A stretch of DNA of 33,437 nt from Eubacteriales bacterium (GTDB lineage: Bacteria; Bacillota; Clostridia; Lachnospirales; Lachnospiraceae): contig JAUNHB010000026.1 in assembly GCA_030524125.1 (NCBI GenBank), positions 1 through 33,437 of the forward strand, in the 5' to 3' direction. The translations under genes and the position numbers were made by a program. Below are positions 15,898 to 23,795 of the stretch, one piece after another. The notes beneath the pieces were generated by a model. That model saw only the letters and a list, made by a program, of their open reading frames with translations, was not told the origin of the DNA and did no database searches. Every line of letters starts with the position of its first letter. Within the stretch, counting starts at the first letter, position 1.

Positions 15898-18030
15898 TCA
15901 TCCTTTCGGATCTTCCACAATCTCAAAATCAATGGTCCGCGTGGCTTTATCCGCCGCCGCGACACGCACCCTCAGCTTCTGCCCGATCTCATAGGTTTTT
16001 CCCGTGTGAACGCCGACCATTGCATATGCGCTTTCCTGATACTCAAAATAATCTCCCCGCAGGGAGGCCGCCCGTACCAGCCCCTCCACCGTGCTGGGAA
16101 GTTCCACATAGAGCCCCCATGCGGTGACGCCGCTGATGACGCCGTCGAACTCTTCCCCGAGGAATCGCCCGATGTACTCCACCTTCTTCAGCTTCACGGT
16201 CTCCCGCTCCGCCTCGTCCGCCTTTCTCTCCCGCTCGCCGGACTGCTTCGCCACCTGGTCGAGGATGCCCCGGTAATGCTCCGCCCGCCCGTCGTCCATC
16301 CTTCCCCGCAGCACGTCCTTGATGATCCGGTGGATCTGAAGATCCGGATAGCGGCGGATGGGCGACGTAAAATGACAGTAATATTTGGCGGCCAGACCGA
16401 AATGTCCCGTGCACTCCGTCGTATAGCGGGCCTGCTTCATGGAGCGCAGCGTCAGGCGGCTGATCAGCGTCTCCTCCTCCGTCCCCTCCAGCTTCGTCAG
16501 AAGCTTCTGGAGCTCCTTCGGGTGCACCTCGTCCTCCCGGAAGCGGATCGTGTAGCCGAAGTTATTGATGAACGCCGACAGACGGCGCATCCGATCCGGA
16601 TCCGGCGCGTCGTGGGTTCGGTACACGAAGGGCAGCTCCTGCCAGAAGCAGTCCTCCGCCACCGTCTCGTTGGCGGCCAGCATGAAATCCTCGATGATCC
16701 GGGCAGCCGTGTTTCTCTCATAGGGGCGGATGTCCGTCGGATGCCCCTCCGCATCCAGGATCACCTTCGTCTCCGGAAAATCAAAGTCGATGGAGCCTCT
16801 CGACCGACGCTTGGCCCGCAGGAGCGCGGCCAGCTCCTCCATGCGCTCCAGCATGGGCACAAGCTCCTCATGCGCGGCGCGCGTCTCTCCGTCTCCGTCC
16901 AGGATCCTCTGCACGCCCGCGTAGCTCATGCGCCGGTCCACATGGATGACCGACTCGGCGATCACATGGTCCACCACGTTTCCCCGCCGGTCTACGGTCA
17001 TGATGCAGCTTAGCGCCAGCCGGTCCACCCCGGCGTTCAGAGAGCAGATGCCGTTCGAGAGACGGGCCGGCAGCATGGGGATCACGCGGTCCACCAGATA
17101 GACGCTGGTCCCGCGCTTTAACGCCTCCCGGTCCATGGCGCTTCGCTCCTGCACATAGTTGGCCACGTCCGCAATGTGCACGCCCAGCACATACCGGTCT
17201 CCGTCCATGGAAAGGGACACGGCGTCGTCCAGATCCTTTGCGTCCTCCCCGTCGATGGTCACCATCTGCACATCCCGAAGATCCATGCGCCCTTCCCGGT
17301 CCGCTTCGCTGATCTTGTCCGGCACGCGCTCCGCCTGCACGGTCACCTTGGGCGGAAACTCCGTCGGCAGGTCGTAGCCTTTGACGATGGACAGCACGTC
17401 CGTCCCCGGATCGCTGATATGCCCAAGAATCTCCAGCACGCGGCCCTCCGGATTTTTCCGCTCCGTGCCGTAGTCCGTAAGCTCCACCACCACCTTCTGC
17501 CCTTCGGACGCGCCGTTCGACGCCTCCTTCGGGATAAAGACGTCCCGCGTGAACCGCTCGTTGTCCGGGATCACAAAGCCGTAATTTTTGCTCTGCCGGT
17601 AGATTCCCACGAGCCGCACGGTCCCCCGCGCGATCACCTGCTTCACCGAGCCCTCCGCTCTCCTGCCCCGCTGACCCGGCTTCAAAAAGATCTGCACCAC
17701 GTCCTGATGCATGGCTCCGCGAAGCTCCGTCTCCGGGATAAAGACGTCGTCCTCCATGCCCTCCACGGACACGAAGCCGAATCCTCTGGGATGCACGCTC
17801 AGCACGCCGGTCAGGAGCCGCCCCTTTCCCTTGCTGTATTTTCCTTTGGCGGAAACCTCGATCTTTCCCTCCAGCATCAGCTCGTCCAGCACCTCCTGGA
17901 GCTCCTGACGCTGTTCTCTCGGCACCTGAAGAAGGATCGCCAGCTCCTTGATCTTCATCGGTACATAGAGCTCGCTGTCCATCAGCTGACAGATCATCTC
18001 TTTTCGTTTGTTCATCTGCTCGTCCGTCAT
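15898..18030 (-). CDS. rnr: Ribonuclease R
   Basis: A 3'-5' processive exoribonuclease that degrades structured RNA and works with SmpB/tmRNA in clearing non-stop mRNAs. The 710-residue product has an N-terminal winged-helix region, cold-shock-like RNA-binding segments ([17 protein letters not shown]), and the RNB catalytic domain with the Asp cluster in [32 protein letters not shown] and [16 protein letters not shown] follow, with a C-terminal S1 domain ([17 protein letters not shown]). The ATG at 18030 is preferred over 18039 because AGGAGG lies 9 bases upstream. A terminator separates it from secG, so its expression may be partly attenuated. Confidence 0.96.
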   Translation of the reverse strand: MTDEQMNKRKEMICQLMDSELYVPMKIKELAILLQVPREQRQELQEVLDELMLEGKIEVSAKGKYSKGKGRLLTGVLSVHPRGFGFVSVEGMEDDVFIPETELRGAMHQDVVQIFLKPGQRGRRAEGSVKQVIARGTVRLVGIYRQSKNYGFVIPDNERFTRDVFIPKEASNGASEGQKVVVELTDYGTERKNPEGRVLEILGHISDPGTDVLSIVKGYDLPTEFPPKVTVQAERVPDKISEADREGRMDLRDVQMVTIDGEDAKDLDDAVSLSMDGDRYVLGVHIADVANYVQERSAMDREALKRGTSVYLVDRVIPMLPARLSNGICSLNAGVDRLALSCIMTVDRRGNVVDHVIAESVIHVDRRMSYAGVQRILDGDGETRAAHEELVPMLERMEELAALLRAKRRSRGSIDFDFPETKVILDAEGHPTDIRPYERNTAARIIEDFMLAANETVAEDCFWQELPFVYRTHDAPDPDRMRRLSAFINNFGYTIRFREDEVHPKELQKLLTKLEGTEEETLISRLTLRSMKQARYTTECTGHFGLAAKYYCHFTSPIRRYPDLQIHRIIKDVLRGRMDDGRAEHYRGILDQVAKQSGERERKADEAERETVKLKKVEYIGRFLGEEFDGVISGVTAWGLYVELPSTVEGLVRAASLRGDYFEYQESAYAMVGVHTGKTYEIGQKLRVRVAAADKATRTIDFEIVEDPKG

Positions 18031-18054
18031 CCTCTCCATCCTCCTTCCGTGTCT

Positions 18055-18086
18055 AAAAAAGGCACTCCTGCTTCACAAGAGTGCCC
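18055..18086 (-). terminator. Rho-independent terminator between secG and rnr
   Basis: On the minus strand GGCACTC and GAGTGCC arms (loop 11) are followed by six T residues, 25 bases before the rnr start. It may attenuate rather than fully separate the two genes, since no clear promoter was found for rnr. Confidence 0.8.
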
Positions 18087-18135
18087 AAAGTTTCGGTATA
18101 CGAGACGGCCACGCTCCGCGCGTGAACTTCTCTCC

Positions 18136-18375
18136 TTAGAAAACGTTCAGATTCAGGATGATCGCCAGCAAAAAGAACACGACCGCGAGGATCTTTGTCG
18201 CCTTTACCAGATTTCCTTCCATGGAACGTCCTTTATTTTTGCCCCAGTAGGTCTCCGCCGCGCCTGCGATCGCTCCAAGTCCCTGAGATCTTCCCTCCTG
18301 AAGCAGCACCAGTACGACCGACACAATGCAAACAAGCACAAAAACTGCCATAAGGAAATATCTTAAATATACCAT
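18136..18375 (-). CDS. secG: Preprotein translocase subunit SecG
   Basis: A small membrane subunit of the SecYEG translocon. It has 79 residues with two hydrophobic segments (about 5-25 and 59-77) and the conserved middle LLQEGRSQGLGAIAGAAETYWGKNKGRS. AGGAGG lies 7 bases before the ATG, and a good promoter lies upstream. Length and order before rnr and smpB match Firmicutes. Confidence 0.95.
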   Translation of the reverse strand: MVYLRYFLMAVFVLVCIVSVVLVLLQEGRSQGLGAIAGAAETYWGKNKGRSMEGNLVKATKILAVVFFLLAIILNLNVF

Positions 18376-18405
18376 TTTCCCACCTCCTGTGTGTCAAACA
18401 GATAT

Positions 18406-18434
18406 ATTCTAACATAGAACTCCAAAAATCACAA
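18406..18434 (-). promoter_or_regulatory. Promoter of secG
   Basis: Minus strand -35 TTGTGA (18434-18429), 17-bp spacer, -10 TAGAAT (18411-18406), overlapping the end of the upstream ABC ATPase gene. Confidence 0.6.
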
Positions 18435-19151
18435 CACCTTTGCGAGAAAACTTTTCAGCCGCTCGTTCTGCGGATGTTCAAAGAAGTCCTTCGGATTGTT
18501 TTCCTCCATGATGACGCCCTCGTCCATGAACACGACGCGGGTGGCCACCTCTCTGGCGAATCCCATCTCGTGGGTCACGACCGCCATGGTCATGCCGTCC
18601 TCCGCCAGCTTCTTCATCAGATCGAGCACCTCTCCCACCATCTCCGGGTCCAGCGCGGAAGTCGGCTCGTCGAAGAGCATGACCTTCGGCTTCATGGCAA
18701 GCGCGCGGACGATGGCGATCCTCTGCTTCTGTCCGCCCGAGAGCTGCGCCGGATAGGCGTCGGCCTTGTCCTCCAGATTGACGATCTTCAGAAGGCGCAT
18801 GGCTTCGACCTCCGCCTCCTCCTTCGTCATCAGCTTCTGGCGCACGGGAGCCAGCGTGATATTGTCCTTCACCGTCAGGTTGGCGAACAGGTTAAAATGC
18901 TGGAACACCATCCCCATCTGGCGGCGCACCTTGTTGATGTCCGTCCCCGGAGCCGTGATCTCAGTCCCGTCGAAGGTGATGGTGCCTCCCGTCGGCTGCT
19001 CCAGCAGGTTCAGGCAGCGCAGGAACGTGGATTTTCCCGAGCCGGACGGCCCGATGATGACCACCTTTTCTCCCGGAGTGATATGCATGTCGATGTTCCG
19101 GATGACATGGTTTTTCCCAAATGATTTTGATAAGCCTTTAACGTAGATCAC
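18429..19151 (-). CDS. Polar amino acid ABC transporter ATP-binding protein (GlnQ type)
   Basis: A cytoplasmic ATPase of 240 residues energising amino acid import. Walker A is GPSGSGKST, the Q-loop region [16 protein letters not shown], the signature LSGGQKQR, Walker [15 protein letters not shown] and the switch VVTHEMGFA, all typical of GlnQ/HisP. The frame is open to 19205, but the GTG at 19151 follows GGAGG and begins at the conserved [11 protein letters not shown]. It overlaps the permease gene by 14 bases. Substrate class is polar amino acids by family; the exact one is not assignable. Confidence 0.95.
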   Translation of the reverse strand: MIYVKGLSKSFGKNHVIRNIDMHITPGEKVVIIGPSGSGKSTFLRCLNLLEQPTGGTITFDGTEITAPGTDINKVRRQMGMVFQHFNLFANLTVKDNITLAPVRQKLMTKEEAEVEAMRLLKIVNLEDKADAYPAQLSGGQKQRIAIVRALAMKPKVMLFDEPTSALDPEMVGEVLDLMKKLAEDGMTMAVVTHEMGFAREVATRVVFMDEGVIMEENNPKDFFEHPQNERLKSFLAKVL

Positions 19152-19869
19152 TCTGTCTGAGCCTCCTTTCCAGTCTGCCCATGAGCCATGACAGGAATAA
19201 TACAATGACTAAATAAATGGCCGCAATGGCAAAAAACGGCACGAACGCCTGATAGGTCTTGGACTGGATGATCATAGCGCCCTTGGTCAGATCCTTAAGG
19301 CCGATGACCGTCACGATGGACGTCTCCTTCACCAGCGTGATCAGCTCGTTTCCGAGCGCCGGGAGCACGTTCTTAAACGCCTGCGGGATGATGACGAACC
19401 GCATGGTATCGGCGTAGTTCATGCCGAGAGAACGCCCCGCCTCCATCTGCCCCTTGTCGATGGACATGATGCCGGAGCGGACGATCTCCGCGATGTACGC
19501 GCCGGAGTTGATGCCGAAGGACAGGATCGCGCAGCGGATCATATTGCCGTCCGACGCCCGGGCGCTGGCCCAGACCACGAACCACATGATCAGAAGCTGC
19601 ACCATCATGGGTGTTCCGCGGATCACCGTCAGATAGACCTTGCAGATCCCGTTTAAGATCCGAAGTATGATCCCCTTCTTCTTTTCCGGCTGCTGATCGT
19701 GGGCCGAACGGATGATGGCCACGATCACGCCCAGCACCAGTCCCAGCACCAGCGCGAACACCGTCACCAGCAGCGTCACTCCCACGCCCCGGACAAAATA
19801 CTGATAGTTGTCCTCCAGAATAAACGTCTGGTACAGACCCAGTTTCAAATCTTCGATAAATGCATTCAC
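19138..19869 (-). CDS. Polar amino acid ABC transporter permease
   Basis: A membrane permease of the HisM/GlnP family, 243 residues, with hydrophobic segments around 27-52, 75-100 and 195-225. The cytoplasmic EAA-type loop [34 protein letters not shown] is present. The start is a GTG with AAGGAGA upstream. It probably forms a homodimer, as only one permease gene is present. It is separated from the binding-protein gene by two strong hairpins. Confidence 0.93.
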   Translation of the reverse strand: MNAFIEDLKLGLYQTFILEDNYQYFVRGVGVTLLVTVFALVLGLVLGVIVAIIRSAHDQQPEKKKGIILRILNGICKVYLTVIRGTPMMVQLLIMWFVVWASARASDGNMIRCAILSFGINSGAYIAEIVRSGIMSIDKGQMEAGRSLGMNYADTMRFVIIPQAFKNVLPALGNELITLVKETSIVTVIGLKDLTKGAMIIQSKTYQAFVPFFAIAAIYLVIVLFLSWLMGRLERRLRQSDLR

Positions 19870-19938
19870 GCCGCCCGATCTCCTTTCCTCCTGCCGTGCT
19901 TTGTCCTGTCTGCAAAAACCCCGCCCGCGGCGGAGACT

Positions 19939-19987
19939 GTTTTCTTTTCACAGAAAATCCCGCCGGGATCGCCTGTGAAAAGAAAAC
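19939..19987 (-). terminator. Intra-operon hairpin 2 (15-bp perfect arms)
   Basis: Arms GTTTTCTTTTCACAG (19939-19953) and CTGTGAAAAGAAAAC (19973-19987) enclose a small ATCCC/GGGAT hairpin. It lies between the binding-protein and permease genes. It has no long T run after it, so mRNA processing or stabilisation is as likely as termination. Confidence 0.6.
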
Positions 19988-20017
19988 GGGGTGTTCAGAC
20001 AACTTCTTGAACACCCC
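19988..20017 (-). terminator. Intra-operon hairpin 1 after the binding-protein gene
   Basis: Perfect 10-bp arms GGGGTGTTCA and TGAACACCCC with a 10-base loop, followed on the minus strand by GTTTTCTTTTC, which is T-rich. It lies 16 bases after the binding-protein stop. It likely causes partial termination, giving more binding protein than permease and ATPase. Confidence 0.65.
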
Positions 20018-20033
20018 TTTGATGCTCGTTTTC

Positions 20034-20909
20034 TTACTCAGCCTTGATATACTTGTCCAGAATGCTCTGGATCGTTCCGTCCGCCTTCAGCTCTGCGAGC
20101 GCGTTGTTCAGCGCGTCGCGAAGTCCCGGATTGTCCTTGGACACCGCTGCGGCGTAATCCTCCACCACATACTCCGTATCCAGGATCTTCAGACCCTCGT
20201 TCGCCGCCACGAACTCCTCTGCCGGCTGCTGGTCGATGACAACGCAGTCCACCTTGCCCTGAAGCAGCGCCTGCACGGCCGTCGCTCCGTTGGTGTAAGC
20301 GATCACCGCGTCGTCGCCGTAATCGTCTGCGCAGTAGGTGTGGCCCGTGGTTCCCTCCTGAACGCCGATGAGCTTGCCGTCCAGATCGTCCACAGACGCG
20401 ATCTCAGAGTCCTCCGGAACGATGATCACCTGCACGCCGGTCGCGTAGGAATCGGTGAAGTCCACGTTCTCTTTTCTCTCCTCAGTCACGGTCATGCCCG
20501 CGAGTCCCATGTCCACCTTTCCGGACTGTACAGAAGTCACGATGGAAGCGAAATCCATATCCACGATCTCCAGGGTCAGTCCCAGCTTCTCAGCCATCGC
20601 CGCAGCGATCTCCGCGTCGATGCCGACGATGTCGCTTCCCTCATAATACTCATAGGGCGGGAATGCAGCGTTGGTACCCATGGTGAGCACGCCCTCCGTG
20701 ACGGTAGTCACGTCCGCGCTCTCCGTCTCCGCAGACGCGTCGGCCTCAGCCGTATCCTCTGCCTCGGCGGTATCCTCAGCGTCAGCCGCATCCGTCGTCT
20801 CCTCTGTCGCCGCGGACGCATCCGCCGCCGCGTCGCTGCTTCCGCAGCCTGCAAGCACAGCCGCAGTCATGGCCGCGCACAACATGACACTTACGATCTT
20901 CTTTTTCAT
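20034..20909 (-). CDS. Polar amino acid ABC transporter substrate-binding lipoprotein
   Basis: A lipid-anchored extracellular binding protein (SBP family 3) of 291 residues. The signal peptide ends in a lipobox (LAGC, Cys22). A linker of about 40 Ala/Glu/Asp-rich residues with an imperfect AEDTAEA repeat follows, then GVLTMGTNAAFPPYEY, GIDAEIAAAMAEKLG, VDMGLAGMTVTEERKENVDFTDSY and GTTGHTYC. The frame is open to 21071 only through repeat DNA; the ATG at 20909 has GAGGAGG upstream and starts the signal peptide. It is first in a three-gene transporter operon. Confidence 0.94.
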   Translation of the reverse strand: MKKKIVSVMLCAAMTAAVLAGCGSSDAAADASAATEETTDAADAEDTAEAEDTAEADASAETESADVTTVTEGVLTMGTNAAFPPYEYYEGSDIVGIDAEIAAAMAEKLGLTLEIVDMDFASIVTSVQSGKVDMGLAGMTVTEERKENVDFTDSYATGVQVIIVPEDSEIASVDDLDGKLIGVQEGTTGHTYCADDYGDDAVIAYTNGATAVQALLQGKVDCVVIDQQPAEEFVAANEGLKILDTEYVVEDYAAAVSKDNPGLRDALNNALAELKADGTIQSILDKYIKAE

Positions 20910-20965
20910 AATGTCCTCCTCTTTCAAACGGCGGATCCGATTTTTTTCACCCGCCATCATCAACC

Positions 20966-20994
20966 ATATTACATAGAAATGTTCCAGAATGCAA
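20966..20994 (-). promoter_or_regulatory. Promoter of the amino acid transporter operon
   Basis: Minus strand -35 TTGCAT (20994-20989), 17-bp spacer, -10 TAATAT (20971-20966). A small palindrome (GTGCAT, four T residues, ATGCAC) lies upstream at 21012-21027 and could be a regulatory site; no regulator can be named. Confidence 0.65.
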
Positions 20995-21030
20995 GCATTT
21001 TTCACTTTTTTGTGCATTTTTATGCACCAG

Positions 21031-21181
21031 TTCAGCCAGACAGGAGTAATGGGACAAAATCGTGCTCGCACGAATTTTGGCCTGTTGCTCCTGTCTGAGG
21101 GAGCGCCAGTTTATGAGCAAAGATAGCCGCGCAAGCGGCGGAGAGCGCGTAAGCGCGACTTTGCGAATGGCGCGGGCTGAA
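21031..21181 (+). repeat. Structured intergenic repeat B, copy 2 (complete)
   Basis: A 151-bp copy bounded by TTCAGCC and GGCTGAA. Hairpin 1 has perfect 10-bp arms CAGACAGGAG (21037-21046) and CTCCTGTCTG (21088-21097). The second half has nested GCGCC/GGCGC and GCAAAG/CTTTGC stems enclosing GCCGC-GCAA-GCGGC and GCGC-GTAA-GCGC hairpins. It is opposite in orientation to B1 and lies upstream of the transporter promoter. Confidence 0.9.
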
Positions 21182-21190
21182 CGGGAGTAC

Positions 21191-21343
21191 GCCATGCGGT
21201 AAACAGGGGAAACGACTGCGTCATGCTCGCATGTAAGCAGGCGGTTCTCCTGTTTGCCATACGGCGCTTAGCCGTAATCGAGAAAGCAGGCGCGTAAGCG
21301 CCGGATAGCTGCGAAGCAGCGGGCTTTCGAGATGCATGGCTGA
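21191..21343 (+). repeat. Structured intergenic repeat A, copy 2
   Basis: A 153-bp relative of A1, starting GCCATGCGGTAAAC and ending GCATGGCTGAA. Its left terminal block has lost the TTCA part. The long-hairpin arms differ from A1 by paired changes. Internal hairpins are TACGGC/GCCGTA, GGCGC-GTAA-GCGCC and GCTGC-GAA-GCAGC, the last two enclosed by GAAAGC/GCTTTC. It lies between B2 and B3. Confidence 0.88.
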
Positions 21344-21355
21344 ATAGTGCACCAG

Positions 21356-21654
21356 TTCAGCCAGCCGGGAGTGACAGGCCAACATCGTGCTTGCACGAAT
21401 GGGGGCATGTTGCTTCCGGCTGAGGGAGCGCCAGTTTATGAGCAAAGATAGCCGCGCAAGCGGTGCCTGCTACTGCTCAAATCTCAAATCAGCCTCAAAC
21501 ACTTGATCTCCCCGGCGTGAGAACGTGATTCAGGTGTGAGCGGGCTCCTTTTGCGAAGCAAAACTTCAAATGAGCCCGCGAATGTTCCTGTTTACAGGGT
21601 ACCTGTGAACAGGAACAGCGCGTCAGCGCGACTTTGCGAATGGCGCGGGCTGAA
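21356..21654 (+). repeat. Structured intergenic repeat B, copy 3, split by an insertion
   Basis: The first part, 21356 to about 21463, matches B2 up to GCCGCGCAAGCGG. The remaining part (AGCGCG-TCAGCGCG, GACTTTGCGAATGGCGC, GGCTGAA) resumes near 21615 and ends at 21654. About 150 bp of unrelated palindromic DNA lies between. Hairpin 1 is intact (CAGCCGGGAG with CTTCCGGCTG, one G-T pair). A short fragment resembling the middle of repeat A (AGCCGTAATCGAGAA) follows at about 21662-21676. Confidence 0.8.
21464..21614. repeat. Palindrome-rich insert inside repeat B3
   Basis: Contains GCGGGCTC (21540-21547) with GAGCCCGC (21572-21579), enclosing TTTTGC-GAA-GCAAAA (21549-21563). A 15-bp perfect inverted repeat with a 3-base centre follows (GTTCCTGTTTACAGG at 21584-21598, its partner at 21602-21616). 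No protein-coding content and no second copy was seen in the window. It may be another small mobile palindromic unit or a rearrangement scar. Confidence 0.5.
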
Positions 21655-21685
21655 CGGGAGCAGCCGTAATCGAGAACCCAGCCGC

Positions 21686-22234
21686 TCACCCCTTCATCTC
21701 ATACTCCATATACGCCTCCCCGTCCAGATCCTTCCAGACGAAGCGTCCGTTCTCATAGGTCATATAGCTGTGGACGCTGTCCTCCTTGGGGATCGACACG
21801 GAGCCGGGGTTCATGTACACATACGTCTCATGCTCCCGGCAGACCGGCACGTGGGTGTGGCCGTGGAGCAGGATGTCCCCGTCCCCCAGCATCGGGAGAT
21901 TCTTTTCATTATAGACATGTCCGTGGGTCAGAAAGATCATGCGGCCCTTCTCGTACAGAAATCCGTAGTCCGCCAGGATCGGAAATTCCAGCACCATCTG
22001 ATCCACCTCCGTGTCGCAGTTGCCGCGCACGCACAGGATCTTCCTCTTGAGCGGGTTCAGCATGGCGATGACCTCCTTCGGCGCATAATCCCTCGGCAGG
22101 TCGTTGCGCGGCCCGTGGTAGAGAACGTCCCCCAGCAGCACCAGCCGGTCGGATCCCTCCTTCTCATACCTCTCCAAAAGCTTTCTGCAAAAATATGCAG
22201 ATCCGTGAATATCAGATGCGATCATCAGCTTCAT
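21686..22234 (-). CDS. YfcE/MJ0936-family metallophosphoesterase
   Basis: A calcineurin-like phosphodiesterase of 182 residues. All metal-binding motifs are present: SDIHG (Asp8, His10), GDVLYHG (Asp36), RGNCD (Asn72), LTHGH (His104) and LLHGHTH (His124-His128), followed by NPGSVS. Family members hydrolyse phosphodiester substrates in vitro; physiological substrates are generally unclear. The ATG has GGAGG 6 bases upstream and overlaps the MoxR gene end by 23 bases, so it is cotranslated with the ATPase. Downstream lies only repeat DNA. Confidence 0.93.
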   Translation of the reverse strand: MKLMIASDIHGSAYFCRKLLERYEKEGSDRLVLLGDVLYHGPRNDLPRDYAPKEVIAMLNPLKRKILCVRGNCDTEVDQMVLEFPILADYGFLYEKGRMIFLTHGHVYNEKNLPMLGDGDILLHGHTHVPVCREHETYVYMNPGSVSIPKEDSVHSYMTYENGRFVWKDLDGEAYMEYEMKG

Positions 22235-23750
22235 ATCGTTCCTCCATTTCCGCCATACGGCGTCTTAATTGCTCCTCCAGTCGTTTCTGCCGGGACAGCC
22301 CGTCCGTCTCCGGCCTTTCAAAGCCGCACAGGGAGAAATCTCCGTGCTGCCGGAGCCCTTCCATCCAGTCCGCCAGCTCCTGATCCCGCCCGAAGGCTTC
22401 TTCGATAAAATCTGTCGTCCTCTCCAGAAAGCCGCAAAGCTCCTGCTTCTCCTCCAGAAGCTTTGCCTCCTGCTCCGAAAGTCCCGCCGCCGGAAGCGTC
22501 CCGCTCTCCCCGTCCCACGCGGGCAGCTCTCTTCTGAGCGCTTCGCGGTAGGGGCCGCCAAGCAGCTCCCGAAGCCTCCGGATCGTCCGGCGCTCCAGCC
22601 GTTCCTCCGGCGGGCTTAAGACCCCGTGCTCCTTCCGGACCCGGAGCGCCAGCTCGCGGCGCTCCAGAAAGGTCTCCGGCCCTGCCTGCGCGTCTCCCTT
22701 CAGAAAGGAGGCCAGCTGCTCCAGCGCCTCCCGCTCCCGGTCCAACTCCCGCTGTCCTTTGCCGAAGCGTTCCATCCGGGCCGCGGCCGCCGCCAGCAGG
22801 TGACGGGTCACCATACAGCGGACGTCTCCCGCCGCACCCCGCAGCTTTTCCAGAAGCTCCTTTTTCTCCGGCTCCGACAGCCTCCCGTCCAGAAGCTCCG
22901 GGATCCGGTAAAGCCCCATATAGGTGCGGTAAAGTCTGTAATAAGACGCGAAATCCGCCGCGATCTCCGGATGCTCCAGAAATTCCTCCACGAACGTCCC
23001 GTCGGCCTCAAAGCCCTGCCGCTCGTATTCCTTCAGCGTCCGGGACAGATCCTCCCAGCCTCTGGCCGTGACAAATTCCCGCTTCTCCCGGCTCTGGACC
23101 ACCCGGTAGAAATGCTCCGGCTTCATCTCCAGATAGGACAGGACCGCCGGATGGACGCCTCTCCTCCCGGCGTAATCCCGCCACACCGGAAAGTCCGCCT
23201 CCACCCGGAGCGTCCGGACCCGGTCCAGCGCGGCCATATCGAGCTCCCGCACCGACCGGTTGAACTCCGGCGGATTTCCGGCCGCCGCGATGATCCACCC
23301 CTCCGGCACCCGATGGGTCCCGAAAGTCTTGAATTGCAAAAGCTGCAGCATGGTGGGCGCCAGCGTCTCGGACACGCAGTTGATCTCGTCGAGGAACAAA
23401 ATGCCCTCCCGAAAGCCCGTCCGCTCCATGTAATCGTAGACCGCCCCGATGATCTCGCTCATGGTGTATTCCGTCACCGTGTACTCCCGGCCCCCGAACG
23501 TCCTTTTCGCAAGCTGCGGAAGGCCCACGGCGCTCTGTCTCGTATGATGAGTGAGCGTGTAGGAGAGAAGTCCGACGCCGCACTCCCCGGCGGCCTGCTC
23601 CATCACCGCCGTCTTTCCGATGCCCGGCGGCCCCATCAAAAGCAGCGGCCTCTGGCACGAGGCGGGGATCCTGAGCTCTCCGTCCCCGTCTCTGGCCGTG
23701 TAGGCCTTCACACTCCTTACAAGCTCCTCTTTCGCTTCCTGTATGTTCAT
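22212..23750 (-). CDS. MoxR-type AAA+ ATPase with long C-terminal extension
   Basis: An AAA+ ATPase of 512 residues, considerably longer than the usual 300-350 for MoxR. Walker A is GPPGIGKTA (40-48), Walker B ILFLDEIN (117-124) and sensor 1 AAAGNP (157-160 region), followed by DMAALDRVRTLRVE. The C-terminal 300 residues are rich in Arg, Glu and Leu and probably helical. The ATG at 23750 has GAGGAGG 7 bases upstream; the frame open to 23780 lacks one. It pairs with the VWA protein upstream, as MoxR ATPases usually do, acting as a chaperone-like remodelling partner. The target is unknown. Confidence 0.88.
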   Translation of the reverse strand: MNIQEAKEELVRSVKAYTARDGDGELRIPASCQRPLLLMGPPGIGKTAVMEQAAGECGVGLLSYTLTHHTRQSAVGLPQLAKRTFGGREYTVTEYTMSEIIGAVYDYMERTGFREGILFLDEINCVSETLAPTMLQLLQFKTFGTHRVPEGWIIAAAGNPPEFNRSVRELDMAALDRVRTLRVEADFPVWRDYAGRRGVHPAVLSYLEMKPEHFYRVVQSREKREFVTARGWEDLSRTLKEYERQGFEADGTFVEEFLEHPEIAADFASYYRLYRTYMGLYRIPELLDGRLSEPEKKELLEKLRGAAGDVRCMVTRHLLAAAAARMERFGKGQRELDREREALEQLASFLKGDAQAGPETFLERRELALRVRKEHGVLSPPEERLERRTIRRLRELLGGPYREALRRELPAWDGESGTLPAAGLSEQEAKLLEEKQELCGFLERTTDFIEEAFGRDQELADWMEGLRQHGDFSLCGFERPETDGLSRQKRLEEQLRRRMAEMEERYEADDRI

Positions 23751-23795
23751 ATATCGCCTCCTCGCCGTCCGGCCTTCCAAAGCCGGCGGTCAAAG

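Noticed and set aside
15365..18135. tmRNA (ssrA) gene near smpB.
   Set aside because: Gaps between secG, rnr, smpB and the binding-protein gene are too short; only terminators occupy them.
20910..21071. Possible longer start for the amino acid binding protein.
   Set aside because: The extension runs through the promoter and repeat B2. The signal peptide with lipobox starts at 20909.
21031..21654. CRISPR array.
   Set aside because: Repeats are long, differ in type and orientation, and lack regular spacers. No cas gene is nearby.
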